This document shows, piece by piece, positions 7,570 through 15,923 of a DNA stretch of 64,000 nucleotides. The stretch is taken from NCBI RefSeq assembly GCF_900182545.1, contig NZ_FXTJ01000003.1:248001-312000 (forward strand), read 5' to 3'. Source of the stretch: Geodermatophilus aquaeductus (GTDB taxonomy: Bacteria; Actinomycetota; Actinomycetes; Mycobacteriales; Geodermatophilaceae). The notes below the pieces were generated by a model that saw only the letters and a program-made list of their open reading frames with translations, searched no databases and was not told where the DNA came from. The first letter of the stretch is position 1. Every line of letters starts with the position of its first letter. The position numbers and the translations under genes are program-made.

Positions 7570-8536
7570 CCGGGCCGCTCCCCTCCGGGTGAGCGGCGCG
7601 GTCGCCGCACGCGGAGCAGCACCCGAGCGGGCCGGCCGGCTGGACGCCACCCGCTGCTCGGTGACGGCCCTGGTCCGGGAGGACTCCCCCGTGGCCTCGG
7701 CCGGGCCGGCACAGCGCTGGCTGCTGGTCGAGCAGCCCGGCCCGTGGGGCCGCGACGCCCTCACCGGGTCGCGCTTCGACCAGGCGGTGGCCGCCCGGCT
7801 GTCGGCGCGGGCGCGGGCCGAGGGCGTGCGCGTGCTGCTCGTGCGCCGGCCGGGTGGGCGGCTGGCCGACTCCGGACGCCGCTGGGCCTACGCCGACGGC
7901 CGCCCCGGCCGCGAGGGCCTGTGGTGGTCGGTGCGCACCGACGACGCCGACCTGCTCGACGCGCCGTGGGACGGCTCGGTCGGCGAGCGCACCGACCGGC
8001 CCACCTACCTGGTGTGCACGCACGGCCAGCACGACGCCTGCTGCGCGCTGCGCGGCCGGCCGCTGGCCGCGTCGATGCCGGCGCCGGACGTCTGGGAGTG
8101 CAGCCACCTCGGCGGCTGCCGGTTCGCCACCAACGTGCTGGTGCTGCCGCACGGCTTCGCCTACGGGCAGGTCCCCGGCGACGGCTCCGACGTGGTGGAC
8201 GCGCACGCCCGCGGCGAGGTCGCGTTGCCGTGGCTGCGCGGGCGGGCCGGGGTGGCGCTGCCGGCGCAGGCCGCCCAGCAGGCCGCGCGCGAGCGGCTGG
8301 GCCTGCTGGGGGTCGACGACCTGCCAGTGCGCGGGTCGCGGCGGCTGGCCGGCACCGGCGCCGAGGACGCCGACGGCGTCGAGCGCTTCGAGGTGGTGCT
8401 CGGCGGGACCGACGGGGACGTCGTGGTGCGGGTGGAGAGCCGGCCGGCCGAGGAGGCCGCGCAGCTCACCTGCCGGGCGCTGCACCCGGCGCACCCGCGC
8501 ACCTGGACGGCGCTGTCGGTGTCACCGGTCCGCTGA
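7532..8536 (+). CDS. Sucrase/ferredoxin-like (Apd1-type thioredoxin-fold) protein
   Basis: This 334-residue member of the sucrase/ferredoxin-like family has a thioredoxin fold. Characteristic segments are CTHGQHDACCALRGRPLA and WECSHLGGCRFATNVLVL, which carry the Cys and His residues expected to hold a 2Fe-2S cluster in Apd1-type ferredoxins. The ATG at 7532 lies inside the end of the cupin gene (38-bp overlap); GTG at 7541 is an alternative. It is the third gene of the repeat-peptide operon, so it may supply electrons or iron to that system. That role is inference; the family assignment is firm. Confidence 0.88.
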   Translation: MGSVPTPSGPGRDRAAPLRVSGAVAARGAAPERAGRLDATRCSVTALVREDSPVASAGPAQRWLLVEQPGPWGRDALTGSRFDQAVAARLSARARAEGVRVLLVRRPGGRLADSGRRWAYADGRPGREGLWWSVRTDDADLLDAPWDGSVGERTDRPTYLVCTHGQHDACCALRGRPLAASMPAPDVWECSHLGGCRFATNVLVLPHGFAYGQVPGDGSDVVDAHARGEVALPWLRGRAGVALPAQAAQQAARERLGLLGVDDLPVRGSRRLAGTGAEDADGVERFEVVLGGTDGDVVVRVESRPAEEAAQLTCRALHPAHPRTWTALSVSPVR

Positions 8537-8540
8537 CCCC

Positions 8541-9716
8541 TCAGCCGAGCGCGCGACCCCGGGCCAGCAGCAGCGGGATCGCGACCTCGGCCGCGGTGAG
8601 CGAGCCGTGGTAGGCCGCCAGCCGGCTGGGGCCGGGCTCGGTGGCCGACGCGGTGACCGCCCACGGGCCGCGGGTCAGCACGACGACGTCGCCGATGCGG
8701 GCGGCCATGCCCTCGCCGACGGCGCCGAAGACCCCGCTGGCGATGGCCTCCTCGCGCCCGGCGACCCACGCCCGGTCGCCGAGGACGCCACGCCACGCGT
8801 CGAGGACGTCGGCGGCGGCGCCCGGGACGGCGTGCACGTAGCGGGCGCGCGGCTCCCCGGCCAGCAGCGCGACGCCGTCGAGCAGCGCGGGCTCGTCGTC
8901 GACGTCGACGCGGGTGCCGCGGGGGACGTCGAGCATCCCGTGGTCGGCGGTGACCAGCAGGGCGGCGTCGTCGGGCAGGCCGTCCACGACCTGCTCGACC
9001 AGCCGATCGACGAGGGCGAGCTGCAGCCGCCAGCTGTCGGAGTCGATCCCGCGGACGTGGCCGGTGAGGTCGAGCTCGGGGGTGTAGCCGTAGACCAGCC
9101 CGGTGGGGGTGGCGGCCAGCGACCGCAGGATCCCCGCGGCGAGGTCGCCGGCGCCGACCGTGCCCGAGTAGCCCGCGCCGCGGTAGGCGGCGGTGGTCAG
9201 CCCGGAGCCGGCGTAGGCGTACGGCGCGACGGCGGTGACCGGCAGGCCGGCCGCGGCGGCCTGCTCGAAGACGGTGGGGCGGGACTGCCAGTCGCGCGGG
9301 TCGGGGTCGTCGGCCCACTGCACGTGGTTGAGCAGCCGGTCCTCGCCGGGGACGGCGGTGACGAAGCCGAGGACGCCGTGCCCGCCCGGGGGGACGCCGG
9401 TGCCGAGCGTGACCAGGCTGACCGGGGTGGTGCTCGGGCAGGGCGCGGCGAGGTCGCCGGCGGGGGTGGCGAGCGCGCTGAGGGCCGGCGCGAGGGCGGC
9501 GTGCGCGCGCAGCAGGTGCGCGCCGAGGCCGTCGACGAGCAGGACCGCGACCCGGCGGGCGCCGGCCAGGGCGTCGGTGAGGCCGAGCGGATCTGCGGGC
9601 AGCCCGCCGCGGTCGACGGCGACGCCGAGGGCGGCGGCCCCACCGGGCAGGACGTCGGCGAGGCTGGCCGCGCCGTAGGCCGGCGGGACCAGGTCGGCGG
9701 GGAGCACCGCCGTCAC
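8541..9716 (-). CDS. Type I phosphodiesterase/nucleotide pyrophosphatase family protein
   Basis: This 391-residue protein of the alkaline phosphatase superfamily has the first metal Asp in VAVLLVDGLGAHLL, a Thr-nucleophile region in PSTTPVSLVTLGTG, and later metal ligands in DLTGHVRG and VTADHGMLDV. It probably hydrolyses phosphodiester or pyrophosphate bonds; the substrate is unknown. No signal peptide is visible, so it is likely cytoplasmic. GTG 9716 overlaps the stop of the upstream methyltransferase by four bases (GTGA), giving a two-gene leftward operon. It is convergent with the ferredoxin-like gene, with only a 4-bp gap. Confidence 0.88.
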   Translation of the reverse strand: MTAVLPADLVPPAYGAASLADVLPGGAAALGVAVDRGGLPADPLGLTDALAGARRVAVLLVDGLGAHLLRAHAALAPALSALATPAGDLAAPCPSTTPVSLVTLGTGVPPGGHGVLGFVTAVPGEDRLLNHVQWADDPDPRDWQSRPTVFEQAAAAGLPVTAVAPYAYAGSGLTTAAYRGAGYSGTVGAGDLAAGILRSLAATPTGLVYGYTPELDLTGHVRGIDSDSWRLQLALVDRLVEQVVDGLPDDAALLVTADHGMLDVPRGTRVDVDDEPALLDGVALLAGEPRARYVHAVPGAAADVLDAWRGVLGDRAWVAGREEAIASGVFGAVGEGMAARIGDVVVLTRGPWAVTASATEPGPSRLAAYHGSLTAAEVAIPLLLARGRALG

Positions 9717-10465
9717 GGGCGGGTGGCCAGGACGTGCAGACCGGTGGCGACGTCGCGGTAGGGCGAGGTGCCGGCCAGCGCGAGCTCGAGCCGGCGGACG
9801 GCGTCGGGGTCGGCGCCGGAGCTCGCGTCGAGCAGGTCGGCGACCACCGCCACGCCGCGCCACTCCCCCGGCTCCAGGCCGGCGTTGCGCAGGAGGGCGA
9901 GCAGGTCCTCGGAGGCGAAGCGGCGGCGGGCCGGGCGGGTGCGGCCGGGCGCGGGGTCGCGGTCCTCCAGGAGGGCCAGCGCCTCCTTCGGGTGGCCGCT
10001 CAGCGCCCGGGCGAGGACGGCGCCGGCGCGGTTGGCTGTGGCGACGCTGACCTGCCCGCCGGGGCGCAGCGCGCGGGTGATCTCGCCGAGGGTGGTGGCG
10101 GGGTCGTCGACGACCTCGAGGACGGCGTGGCAGAGCGCGAGGTCGTAGCCGCCGCCGTCGGGGCGATCGCCGCCGAGAGGCAGCTCGTGCAGCAGGTCGC
10201 CGTCGCCCTGCAGGCCGCGGACCCGGTCGCCGACGCCGGCGGTCTGCGCGCGGCGCTCGAGGGTGGCCAGGGCGTCGGCGCTGGGGTCGACGACGGTGAC
10301 CTCGTGGCCGAGGCGGGCGAGCGGGACGGCGAAGACGCCGCTCCCGCCGCCGACGTCGAGGACCCGCAGCGCGGTCCCGCGCCCGGCCAGCGCGTCGAGC
10401 GCGGCCCAGACCGCGGCGGTCCGGACGGGCAGGTGCTCGCCGGAGGACGGGGCGGGGGCGCTCAC
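9713..10465 (-). CDS. Class I SAM-dependent methyltransferase
   Basis: This 250-residue Rossmann methyltransferase has motif I VLDVGGGSGVFAVPLA, an acidic residue at the end of strand 2 (VTVVDPSADAL), and the motif IV-like ALCHAVLEVVDDP. The overall pattern resembles CmoA/CmoM-type or UbiE-type enzymes, but the substrate cannot be read from the sequence. GTG 10465 gives the expected family length; no clear Shine-Dalgarno precedes it. It is coupled to the phosphodiesterase gene downstream. Confidence 0.88.
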   Translation of the reverse strand: MSAPAPSSGEHLPVRTAAVWAALDALAGRGTALRVLDVGGGSGVFAVPLARLGHEVTVVDPSADALATLERRAQTAGVGDRVRGLQGDGDLLHELPLGGDRPDGGGYDLALCHAVLEVVDDPATTLGEITRALRPGGQVSVATANRAGAVLARALSGHPKEALALLEDRDPAPGRTRPARRRFASEDLLALLRNAGLEPGEWRGVAVVADLLDASSGADPDAVRRLELALAGTSPYRDVATGLHVLATRP

Positions 10466-10514
10466 CCGTCCGACCCTAGCGGCGGGCCGGCCCGGGGACC
10501 GGCCCGCGGGGTCC

Positions 10515-10997
10515 TCAGGCGGAGACCGAGCCGGCGGCCCGCTCGAGGTCGGCGATGACGATCTTCCGCATCGTGAACATCTCCTGCACCGCGCGCTGCC
10601 GGCGGTCGGGATCGGGATCGGCCTGCAGCTCCAGCAGGCGGACGGGCACGACCTGCCAGGAGACGCCGAAGCGGTCCTTGAGCCAGCCGCAGGGGGCCTC
10701 CTCGCCGCCGTCGGTGAGGCGGTTCCAGTAGTGGTCGACCTCGTCCTGGTCGGCGCACAGGATCTGGAAGGAGATGGCCTCGCTGAAGGACCAGTCCTGC
10801 GGGCCGCCGTTGAGGCCGACGTACTCGGTCTCGCCGAGCCGCCAGCTGACGGTGAGGGCCTGTCCCTCGCGCTCGGGGTTCTCCGCGCCGTAGCGGAGGG
10901 TGCCGAGGATCTCGGCGTCCGGCCAGATCGACGTGTAGAACCGCGCGGCCTCCTCGGCCTCGGTGTCGAACCACAGGCACGGGATCTGCTTCGGCAT
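10515..10997 (-). CDS. VOC family (PhnB/3-demethylubiquinone-like) protein
   Basis: This 160-residue protein begins MPKQIPCLWFDTEAEEAARF, the usual opening of PhnB-like vicinal oxygen chelate proteins. It continues with NPEREGQALTVSW, ISFQILCADQDEVDHYW and CGWLKDRFGVSWQ. The family folds as paired beta-alpha-beta-beta-beta modules, and most members have no assigned reaction. ATG 10997 is preceded by GAGGAGG at 8 nt spacing. It lies alone between the methyltransferase gene and dnaE2. Confidence 0.88.
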   Translation of the reverse strand: MPKQIPCLWFDTEAEEAARFYTSIWPDAEILGTLRYGAENPEREGQALTVSWRLGETEYVGLNGGPQDWSFSEAISFQILCADQDEVDHYWNRLTDGGEEAPCGWLKDRFGVSWQVVPVRLLELQADPDPDRRQRAVQEMFTMRKIVIADLERAAGSVSA

Positions 10998-11090
10998 GGC
11001 TGTGTCCTCCTCGAGAGAGGCCGGCGGGTCGCCGGCGCCCACCGGGGCTGACCGCGCAGCGCCTGCGGACTCATCGCTCCGGTCGGCGCC

Positions 11091-14000
11091 TCAGTGGCCG
11101 GAGCTGCCGGGGCTGGAGTGCCACAGCTTGCGCGGGGCTCCTGCCGCGGCGCTCCGTTGTGCCGCGGCGCTCCGTTGTGCCGCGGCGCTCCGTTGTGCCG
11201 CGGCGCGCCGCGCGGCGGTCGCGGCGTCGTCGCCGGCGGGCTTGATGTCGGCGTAGGGCGACATCCGGAAGCCCGTCGGGTGCATCAGCACCGGCTTGAC
11301 CACCACCGGCCGCGAGCCGTGCGAGGCCGCCGCGCCGGCGATCGCCTGGTCGGTGTACTCCCCGGGCGCGGCCATGTGCTCGGCCACCGCGGCCAGCCCG
11401 CCGTTCTCCCAGGCGTCGTGCAGCGCCGGCAGCTCCCACGCGCCGGTGGCCCGGATCGACACCCCGCGTGGGCCGGTGCGCCGCAGCACCCCGCGGATCA
11501 CCAGCAGCCACGAGTGGAACACCGTCGCCGCGTAGGGGCCCTGCACGTCCTCGAAGAAGGTCGAGTCGGTGCAGCCGGTGCCGTCGTCGAGGGTCACGAA
11601 GACCACCCGGCGTCCCGACCGGATCGGCGGCGTCTGGGTGGCCACCTTGACCCCGGCCACCAGCACCTCGGCGCTGCTGCGGCAGCCGAGCAGCTCCCCT
11701 GCCGGCACCGCGCCGATCGCGGAGAGGAACGGCTTGTAGAAGTCGACGACGTGCCGGCTGGCGTCCAGCCCGAGCACCTCGAGCTCGGCGCGGACCAGCT
11801 CGGCGTCGGTGAACTCCGGCAGCCCGCTGCCCCCGGCCCACTCCGGCCCGGTCTCCTCGGGCCCGGCCTCCTCCGGCAGCTCGAGCCCGAGCAGGTCGAG
11901 GCTGAGCTGCCCCACCGCGCCGGCCTTCTTCCCGCTGCGGCTCCACCGGTCGAGCTCGCTGATCTGCAGCAGCAGGTCGCGGCGGGTCACCGACCGGCGC
12001 GAGCGGGTGGGCCGGCCGGCCTCGCGGTCGCGCACGCCGAAGCCGTAGAGCGAGTCGAACCCGCCGGCCAGCACCAGCCGCTCGACCACCGGGCGGGACA
12101 CCGCGGCCCGCGACCAGAAGTCGGTCAGCGACCGGTAGGGCTGCCCGGCCACGATCCGCTCGACCTCGTCGTCGCTGATGCCCTTGACGTCGGTCAGCGA
12201 CAGCCGGATGCCGTGGCCCGACGGGTCGGCCATCGACGGCGGCATCCACTCCGGCCGCCGCCAGTCCGCCCGGCGGTCCTCCTCGGCCAGCCGCTCCACC
12301 CGGTAGGTGCCGGTCGAGGCGTTGACGTCGAGGCCCAGCACGCGGATCCCGAAGTTGCGGGCGTCGTCGAGGATCAGCCGCTTCGGGTACATGCCGGGGT
12401 CGTGGGTGAGCACCCCGGCGAGGAAGGCCGCCGGGTGGTGGGTCTTCAGCCACGCCGACTGGTAGGTGGGCAGCGCGAACGCCGCGGCGTGGGCCTTGCA
12501 GAACCCGAAGGAGCCGAAGGCGACCAGCACCTCCCACACCTGCTCGACCACCTCGACCGGATAGCGCCGCAACGCCTCCGGCATGAACCACGCCCGCACC
12601 TCCGGGTGCAGCTCGCGGTCGCCGAGCGCGCGGCGCGCCTCGTCGGCCTGGGCGAGGTCGCAGCCGGTCATCTGCGCCACGATCTGCAGCACCTGCTCGT
12701 GGAAGACGACGACGCCGGCGGTCTGCTCGAGGAACGGCGCGAGGTCGGGGTGCGGGTAGACCGGGTCCCGCCAGCCGTTCCGGGCCAGCAGGAACGGCGT
12801 CACCATGTCGCTCTTCACCGGCCCGGGCCGGAACAGCGAGATGTCGATGACGATGTCCTCGAACGTCTCCGGCCCGAACTTGCCGACCAGCTCGCGCTGC
12901 CCCGGCGACTCGATCTGGAACATGCCGAGGGTCCGGGTGCTGCGGATGAGCTCGAAGGTCGTCGGGTCGTCGCGCGGGACGGCGTCGATGTCGACGTCGG
13001 TGCCGTCGACCCGGGCGACCTCGTCGAGGGCGTGCGCGATCGCCGACTGCATCCGGATGCCGAGCAGGTCGAGCTTGAGCAGCCCGAGCTCCTCGACGTC
13101 GTCCTTGTCGAACTGGCTCATCGGGTAGCCGAGGTAGCTGCTCTCCACCGGGGTGCGGTCGAGCAGCGTGGCGTCGGACAGCAGCACCCCGCAGGGGTGC
13201 AGCGCGATGTGCCGGGGCAGGCCGTCGAGCCGGGCGACGAGGTCGAAGAGCAGGTCGAGGTCGCCGGTGCCGCCGCCGCGCCGGGACCCCAGCCGGCTGG
13301 CCCGCAGCTCCGGGAGGTCCTTGAGCGCGGCGTGCACCTGGTTGGCCCGGATGTGTGGGAATGCCTTGGCGACGGCGTCGATCTCGGCCGGCGGCAGCCC
13401 CAGCGCGGCGCCGACGTCGCGGATGGCGTGCCGCACCCGGTAGGTGTCCATCATCGAGATGCAGCTGACCCGGTGGGCGCCGAAGCGGCCGATGACCGCG
13501 TCGTAGACCTCCATGCGCCGGGCGGACTCGACGTCGATGTCGATGTCGGGCAGCTGGTGGCGCAGCGGGGAGAGGAACCGCTCCATCAGCAGGCCGTAGC
13601 GGATCGGGTCGACGTCGGAGATGCCCAGCAGGTAGGTGACCAGGCTGCCGGCGCCCGACCCGCGGGCCGCGGCGCGGACCCGCAGACCCCTGATGAGGTC
13701 GACCACGTCGGCGACGGTGAGGAAGTAGGACGGGTAGCCGAGGGAGTCGATCACCGCCAGCTCGTCCTCCAGCCGGCCGAGGACCTTCTCGCTGCGCGCC
13801 ATCCCGCGCCGGCCGAGCCCGGCCTCGCAGCGGGCGCGCAGCACCTCCGAGGGACCCATCCCCCGCTCCCCGGGCGCGGTGACGACGTCGAGCTCGGGAT
13901 AGCGCACGGTGCCGATGCCGAGGTCCTCGCGGACGTCGACGGCGCACTGCTCGGCCAGCCGGGCGGTGCGCTCGGTCAGCCGCAGCGCCGCGTCGCGGTC

Positions 14001-14888
14001 GGGCCCGACGAGGTCGGCGGCGACCTCGGCCATCTCCTTGCCCGACTTGAGGTAGCCCTCGGCGGTGCGCCGGTCGACGTGCCGGGTGTCGAGGGCGACC
14101 AGCCTCCGGGAGGCGTCGAGGACGTCGGCGGTGGGCGCGTCGAGGGCGTCGACGTAGCGGACGGCATTGGTGAGCACCGCCGGCACGCCCTCCTCCTCGG
14201 CGAAGCGCAGCAGCCGCTGGGCGCGGGAGCGGTCGCCCCGGCCGCGGTGGTGCACCACCTCGACCACCAGCGAGCCCGGGCCGAACACCGACCGCCAGGC
14301 CGACAGCCGCGCCGAGGCGACGTCGGCCCGCCCGGCCGCGAGCGCCCGCCCCACCGGGGAGTCCGGCCCCATGACCGCGACCAGCCCCGGCGCGTGCTCG
14401 GCGGCCAGGGCCAGCGAGGCCACCGGCTCGCCGCGGGTGCCGCGCAGGTGCGTGGCGCTGGTCAGCCGGCACAGCGACCGCCAGCCGGCGCCGTCGCGGG
14501 CGAGGAAGGTGACCCGCGGCAGCCGCGGGTCGACACCGGCGCCACCGCGCACGGGACTGCGCCGCGGCGGCACCGGCCGCACCGAGGCGCTCCCGGTGCG
14601 GCGGAGGGAGAACTCGTCCTCACCCAGCACGTGCGCCCGCGCCGGCGGCACGGTCGTGTCCACCGCGGGGGCGACCGCCAAGTCGACCCCGAACACCGGC
14701 CGCAGCCCGGCCGACCGGCAGGCCAGCGCGAACTTGACCGCGCCGTAGAGACCGTCGCGGTCGGTCAGCGCCAGCGCCGTCATGCCGTGCTCGGCGGCGC
14801 GCGCGACCAGGTCGGCCGGGTGGTTGGCCCCGTACCGCAGGGAGTAGCCGGAGGCGACGTGCAGGTGGACGAAGGGGTCCCCGCTCAC
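11091..14888 (-). CDS. dnaE2: Error-prone DNA polymerase III alpha subunit DnaE2
   Basis: This 1,265-residue C-family polymerase starts with a PHP domain (FVHLHVASGYSLRYG). The catalytic core includes QLPDIDIDVESARR, which carries the palm aspartates. The C-terminal OB-fold region follows, with TLDDGTGCTDSTFF. Length and motifs match DnaE2, the SOS-induced mutagenic polymerase, rather than DnaE1. Near the C-terminus three identical 18-bp units give AQRSAA repeats. GTG 14888 overlaps the stop of the HEPN gene (GTGA). It is the third gene of a LexA-box operon. Its usual partners ImuA' and ImuB are not found in the window. Confidence 0.96.
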   Translation of the reverse strand: MSGDPFVHLHVASGYSLRYGANHPADLVARAAEHGMTALALTDRDGLYGAVKFALACRSAGLRPVFGVDLAVAPAVDTTVPPARAHVLGEDEFSLRRTGSASVRPVPPRRSPVRGGAGVDPRLPRVTFLARDGAGWRSLCRLTSATHLRGTRGEPVASLALAAEHAPGLVAVMGPDSPVGRALAAGRADVASARLSAWRSVFGPGSLVVEVVHHRGRGDRSRAQRLLRFAEEEGVPAVLTNAVRYVDALDAPTADVLDASRRLVALDTRHVDRRTAEGYLKSGKEMAEVAADLVGPDRDAALRLTERTARLAEQCAVDVREDLGIGTVRYPELDVVTAPGERGMGPSEVLRARCEAGLGRRGMARSEKVLGRLEDELAVIDSLGYPSYFLTVADVVDLIRGLRVRAAARGSGAGSLVTYLLGISDVDPIRYGLLMERFLSPLRHQLPDIDIDVESARRMEVYDAVIGRFGAHRVSCISMMDTYRVRHAIRDVGAALGLPPAEIDAVAKAFPHIRANQVHAALKDLPELRASRLGSRRGGGTGDLDLLFDLVARLDGLPRHIALHPCGVLLSDATLLDRTPVESSYLGYPMSQFDKDDVEELGLLKLDLLGIRMQSAIAHALDEVARVDGTDVDIDAVPRDDPTTFELIRSTRTLGMFQIESPGQRELVGKFGPETFEDIVIDISLFRPGPVKSDMVTPFLLARNGWRDPVYPHPDLAPFLEQTAGVVVFHEQVLQIVAQMTGCDLAQADEARRALGDRELHPEVRAWFMPEALRRYPVEVVEQVWEVLVAFGSFGFCKAHAAAFALPTYQSAWLKTHHPAAFLAGVLTHDPGMYPKRLILDDARNFGIRVLGLDVNASTGTYRVERLAEEDRRADWRRPEWMPPSMADPSGHGIRLSLTDVKGISDDEVERIVAGQPYRSLTDFWSRAAVSRPVVERLVLAGGFDSLYGFGVRDREAGRPTRSRRSVTRRDLLLQISELDRWSRSGKKAGAVGQLSLDLLGLELPEEAGPEETGPEWAGGSGLPEFTDAELVRAELEVLGLDASRHVVDFYKPFLSAIGAVPAGELLGCRSSAEVLVAGVKVATQTPPIRSGRRVVFVTLDDGTGCTDSTFFEDVQGPYAATVFHSWLLVIRGVLRRTGPRGVSIRATGAWELPALHDAWENGGLAAVAEHMAAPGEYTDQAIAGAAASHGSRPVVVKPVLMHPTGFRMSPYADIKPAGDDAATAARRAAAQRSAAAQRSAAAQRSAAAGAPRKLWHSSPGSSGH
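11143..11196 (-). repeat. Three tandem 18-bp units inside dnaE2 3' end
   Basis: The unit gccgcggcgctccgttgt occurs three times without mismatch and continues into a degenerate fourth copy. It encodes an Ala-Gln-Arg-Ser-Ala-Ala repeat in the variable linker before the conserved C-terminal tail of DnaE2. It looks like a recent slippage expansion. Confidence 0.9.
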
Positions 14889-15376
14889 CGCCCGCGGACG
14901 GGACGGTGGGCGGTGCCGCCGACCACGCGGGGCCGGGGCGCGGGCTCGGGCGTGCTGGCGAGCACGCTCTCGACCACGGTGAGGAAGGCCCCGACGTCAC
15001 GGACCAGGTCGTCGGCCTCGCGCTCGGTGACCGCGCGGGACAGCCCCGCCTCGGCCGCGGCGCGCTTGGCGGCGCCGGCGGCGAAGAAGGTGGCCCACTC
15101 CCCCAGCTCGGGGGCGACCTGCTCCAGGAGCACCCAGGCGCTGCGCGGCCGGCGGCGGCCGCTCTCGGGCCGGGTGCGGGCGGCCAGCACCGCCGCGGCG
15201 GCGCGCAGCGCGCCGAGGTGGGCGGTGGCGTAGCGGTCGCGCGCGTCGGCGGCGCGGGCGGCCTCGGCGAGCGCCCGGGTGGCCTGGTCGAGCAGCTGGG
15301 TCGCGGCCGCGGGGAGCGGCGCGGGCAGGGGCAGCTGGTCGGCCGGGTCGTGGGTCATGGCGTACGCGGCGCCCAT
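14885..15376 (-). CDS. SAV_6107-type HEPN domain protein
   Basis: This 163-residue helical protein carries LLDQATRALAEAARAADARDRYATAHLGALRAA-type helices (quoted here only in part: AARAADARDRYATAHLG). It matches the SAV_6107 HEPN family that accompanies dnaE2 in actinobacteria. ATG 15376 overlaps the DUF6504 stop as ATGA, and its own TGA overlaps the dnaE2 GTG, so the three genes form one translationally coupled unit. HEPN domains often bind nucleic acid or act as RNases; I do not see a clear R-X4-H motif, so a structural role in the mutasome is as likely. Function unproven. Confidence 0.82.
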   Translation of the reverse strand: MGAAYAMTHDPADQLPLPAPLPAAATQLLDQATRALAEAARAADARDRYATAHLGALRAAAAVLAARTRPESGRRRPRSAWVLLEQVAPELGEWATFFAAGAAKRAAAEAGLSRAVTEREADDLVRDVGAFLTVVESVLASTPEPAPRPRVVGGTAHRPVRGR

Positions 15377-15693
15377 CAGTCGTGCACCCGCACGAGCGAC
15401 CAGCGGTTGTCCGCCGCGTCCCAGCACAGGTCGTAGACGCCGGCGAAGCTCATCCGCGAGCGCCCGGCCCGCAGCGCCTCGACCCGGAACACCTGGCGGG
15501 GGGCGACCAGGTCGGCCGAGGCGCCGCCGGCGGCGTGCTGCCACCACGGCGCGGTCTCGACCCAGGAGTCGAGCAGCTCTCCGACGACGTAGCGGCCCTG
15601 CCCGCGCCAGAACTGCGCGGGCCCGAGCGGACCGCGCTCGACCTGCACCTCCTCGCCGGCCCGCTCGCCGACGTCACCCAGCACCCGGCTCAT
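15376..15693 (-). CDS. DUF6504 family protein
   Basis: This 105-residue protein starts MSRVLGDVGERAGEEVQVERG. It contains QFWRGQGRYVVGELLDSWVE and a closing FAGVYDLCWDAADNRWSLVRVHD-like end (AGVYDLCWDAADNRW). In actinobacteria DUF6504 genes lie beside imuB/dnaE2 cassettes. ATG 15693 is preceded by GGGGAG. The perfect LexA box at 15774-15789 lies 80 bp upstream, which makes this the first gene of the SOS operon. Its molecular role is not known. Confidence 0.8.
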   Translation of the reverse strand: MSRVLGDVGERAGEEVQVERGPLGPAQFWRGQGRYVVGELLDSWVETAPWWQHAAGGASADLVAPRQVFRVEALRAGRSRMSFAGVYDLCWDAADNRWSLVRVHD

Positions 15694-15773
15694 GTCCGTC
15701 TCCCCACCCCGTGCCGCTGACGGTCTGCCACCGCCCCGGGCGGGGAAGGTCCCGGGAACGGTGGTCGACCCGT

Positions 15774-15789
15774 TCGAACGCGTGTTCGA
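15774..15789 (-). promoter_or_regulatory. LexA (SOS) box of the DUF6504-HEPN-dnaE2 operon
   Basis: TCGAACGCGTGTTCGA is a perfect match to the actinobacterial SOS consensus TCGAAC-N4-GTTCGA, and flanking bases extend the symmetry. It lies in the divergent region between the leftward dnaE2 operon and the rightward YbaK gene. The nearest SOS target is the leftward operon. Confidence 0.92.
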
Positions 15790-15911
15790 ACACGTCGAGT
15801 ACACCCGACCCCGCCGGTCGCGTCAAGCCGGACGCGCCACCGTGGTCCTCCCGGACGGCAGCCCCGCCCGCCCGCAGGCCGGACGGTAGGGCGGGGGTCC
15901 GACAGCGGTGG

Positions 15912-15917
15912 CAGGAT
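15912..15917 (+). promoter_or_regulatory. -10-like CAGGAT of the YbaK-carotenoid operon (leaderless)
   Basis: CAGGAT ends exactly 6 nt before the ATG at 15924. The same hexamer and spacing occur before the thioesterase gene at 50544. Transcription would start at or next to the A of the ATG, giving a leaderless mRNA. There is no Shine-Dalgarno sequence in the gap. Confidence 0.55.
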
Positions 15918-15923
15918 CGACGC

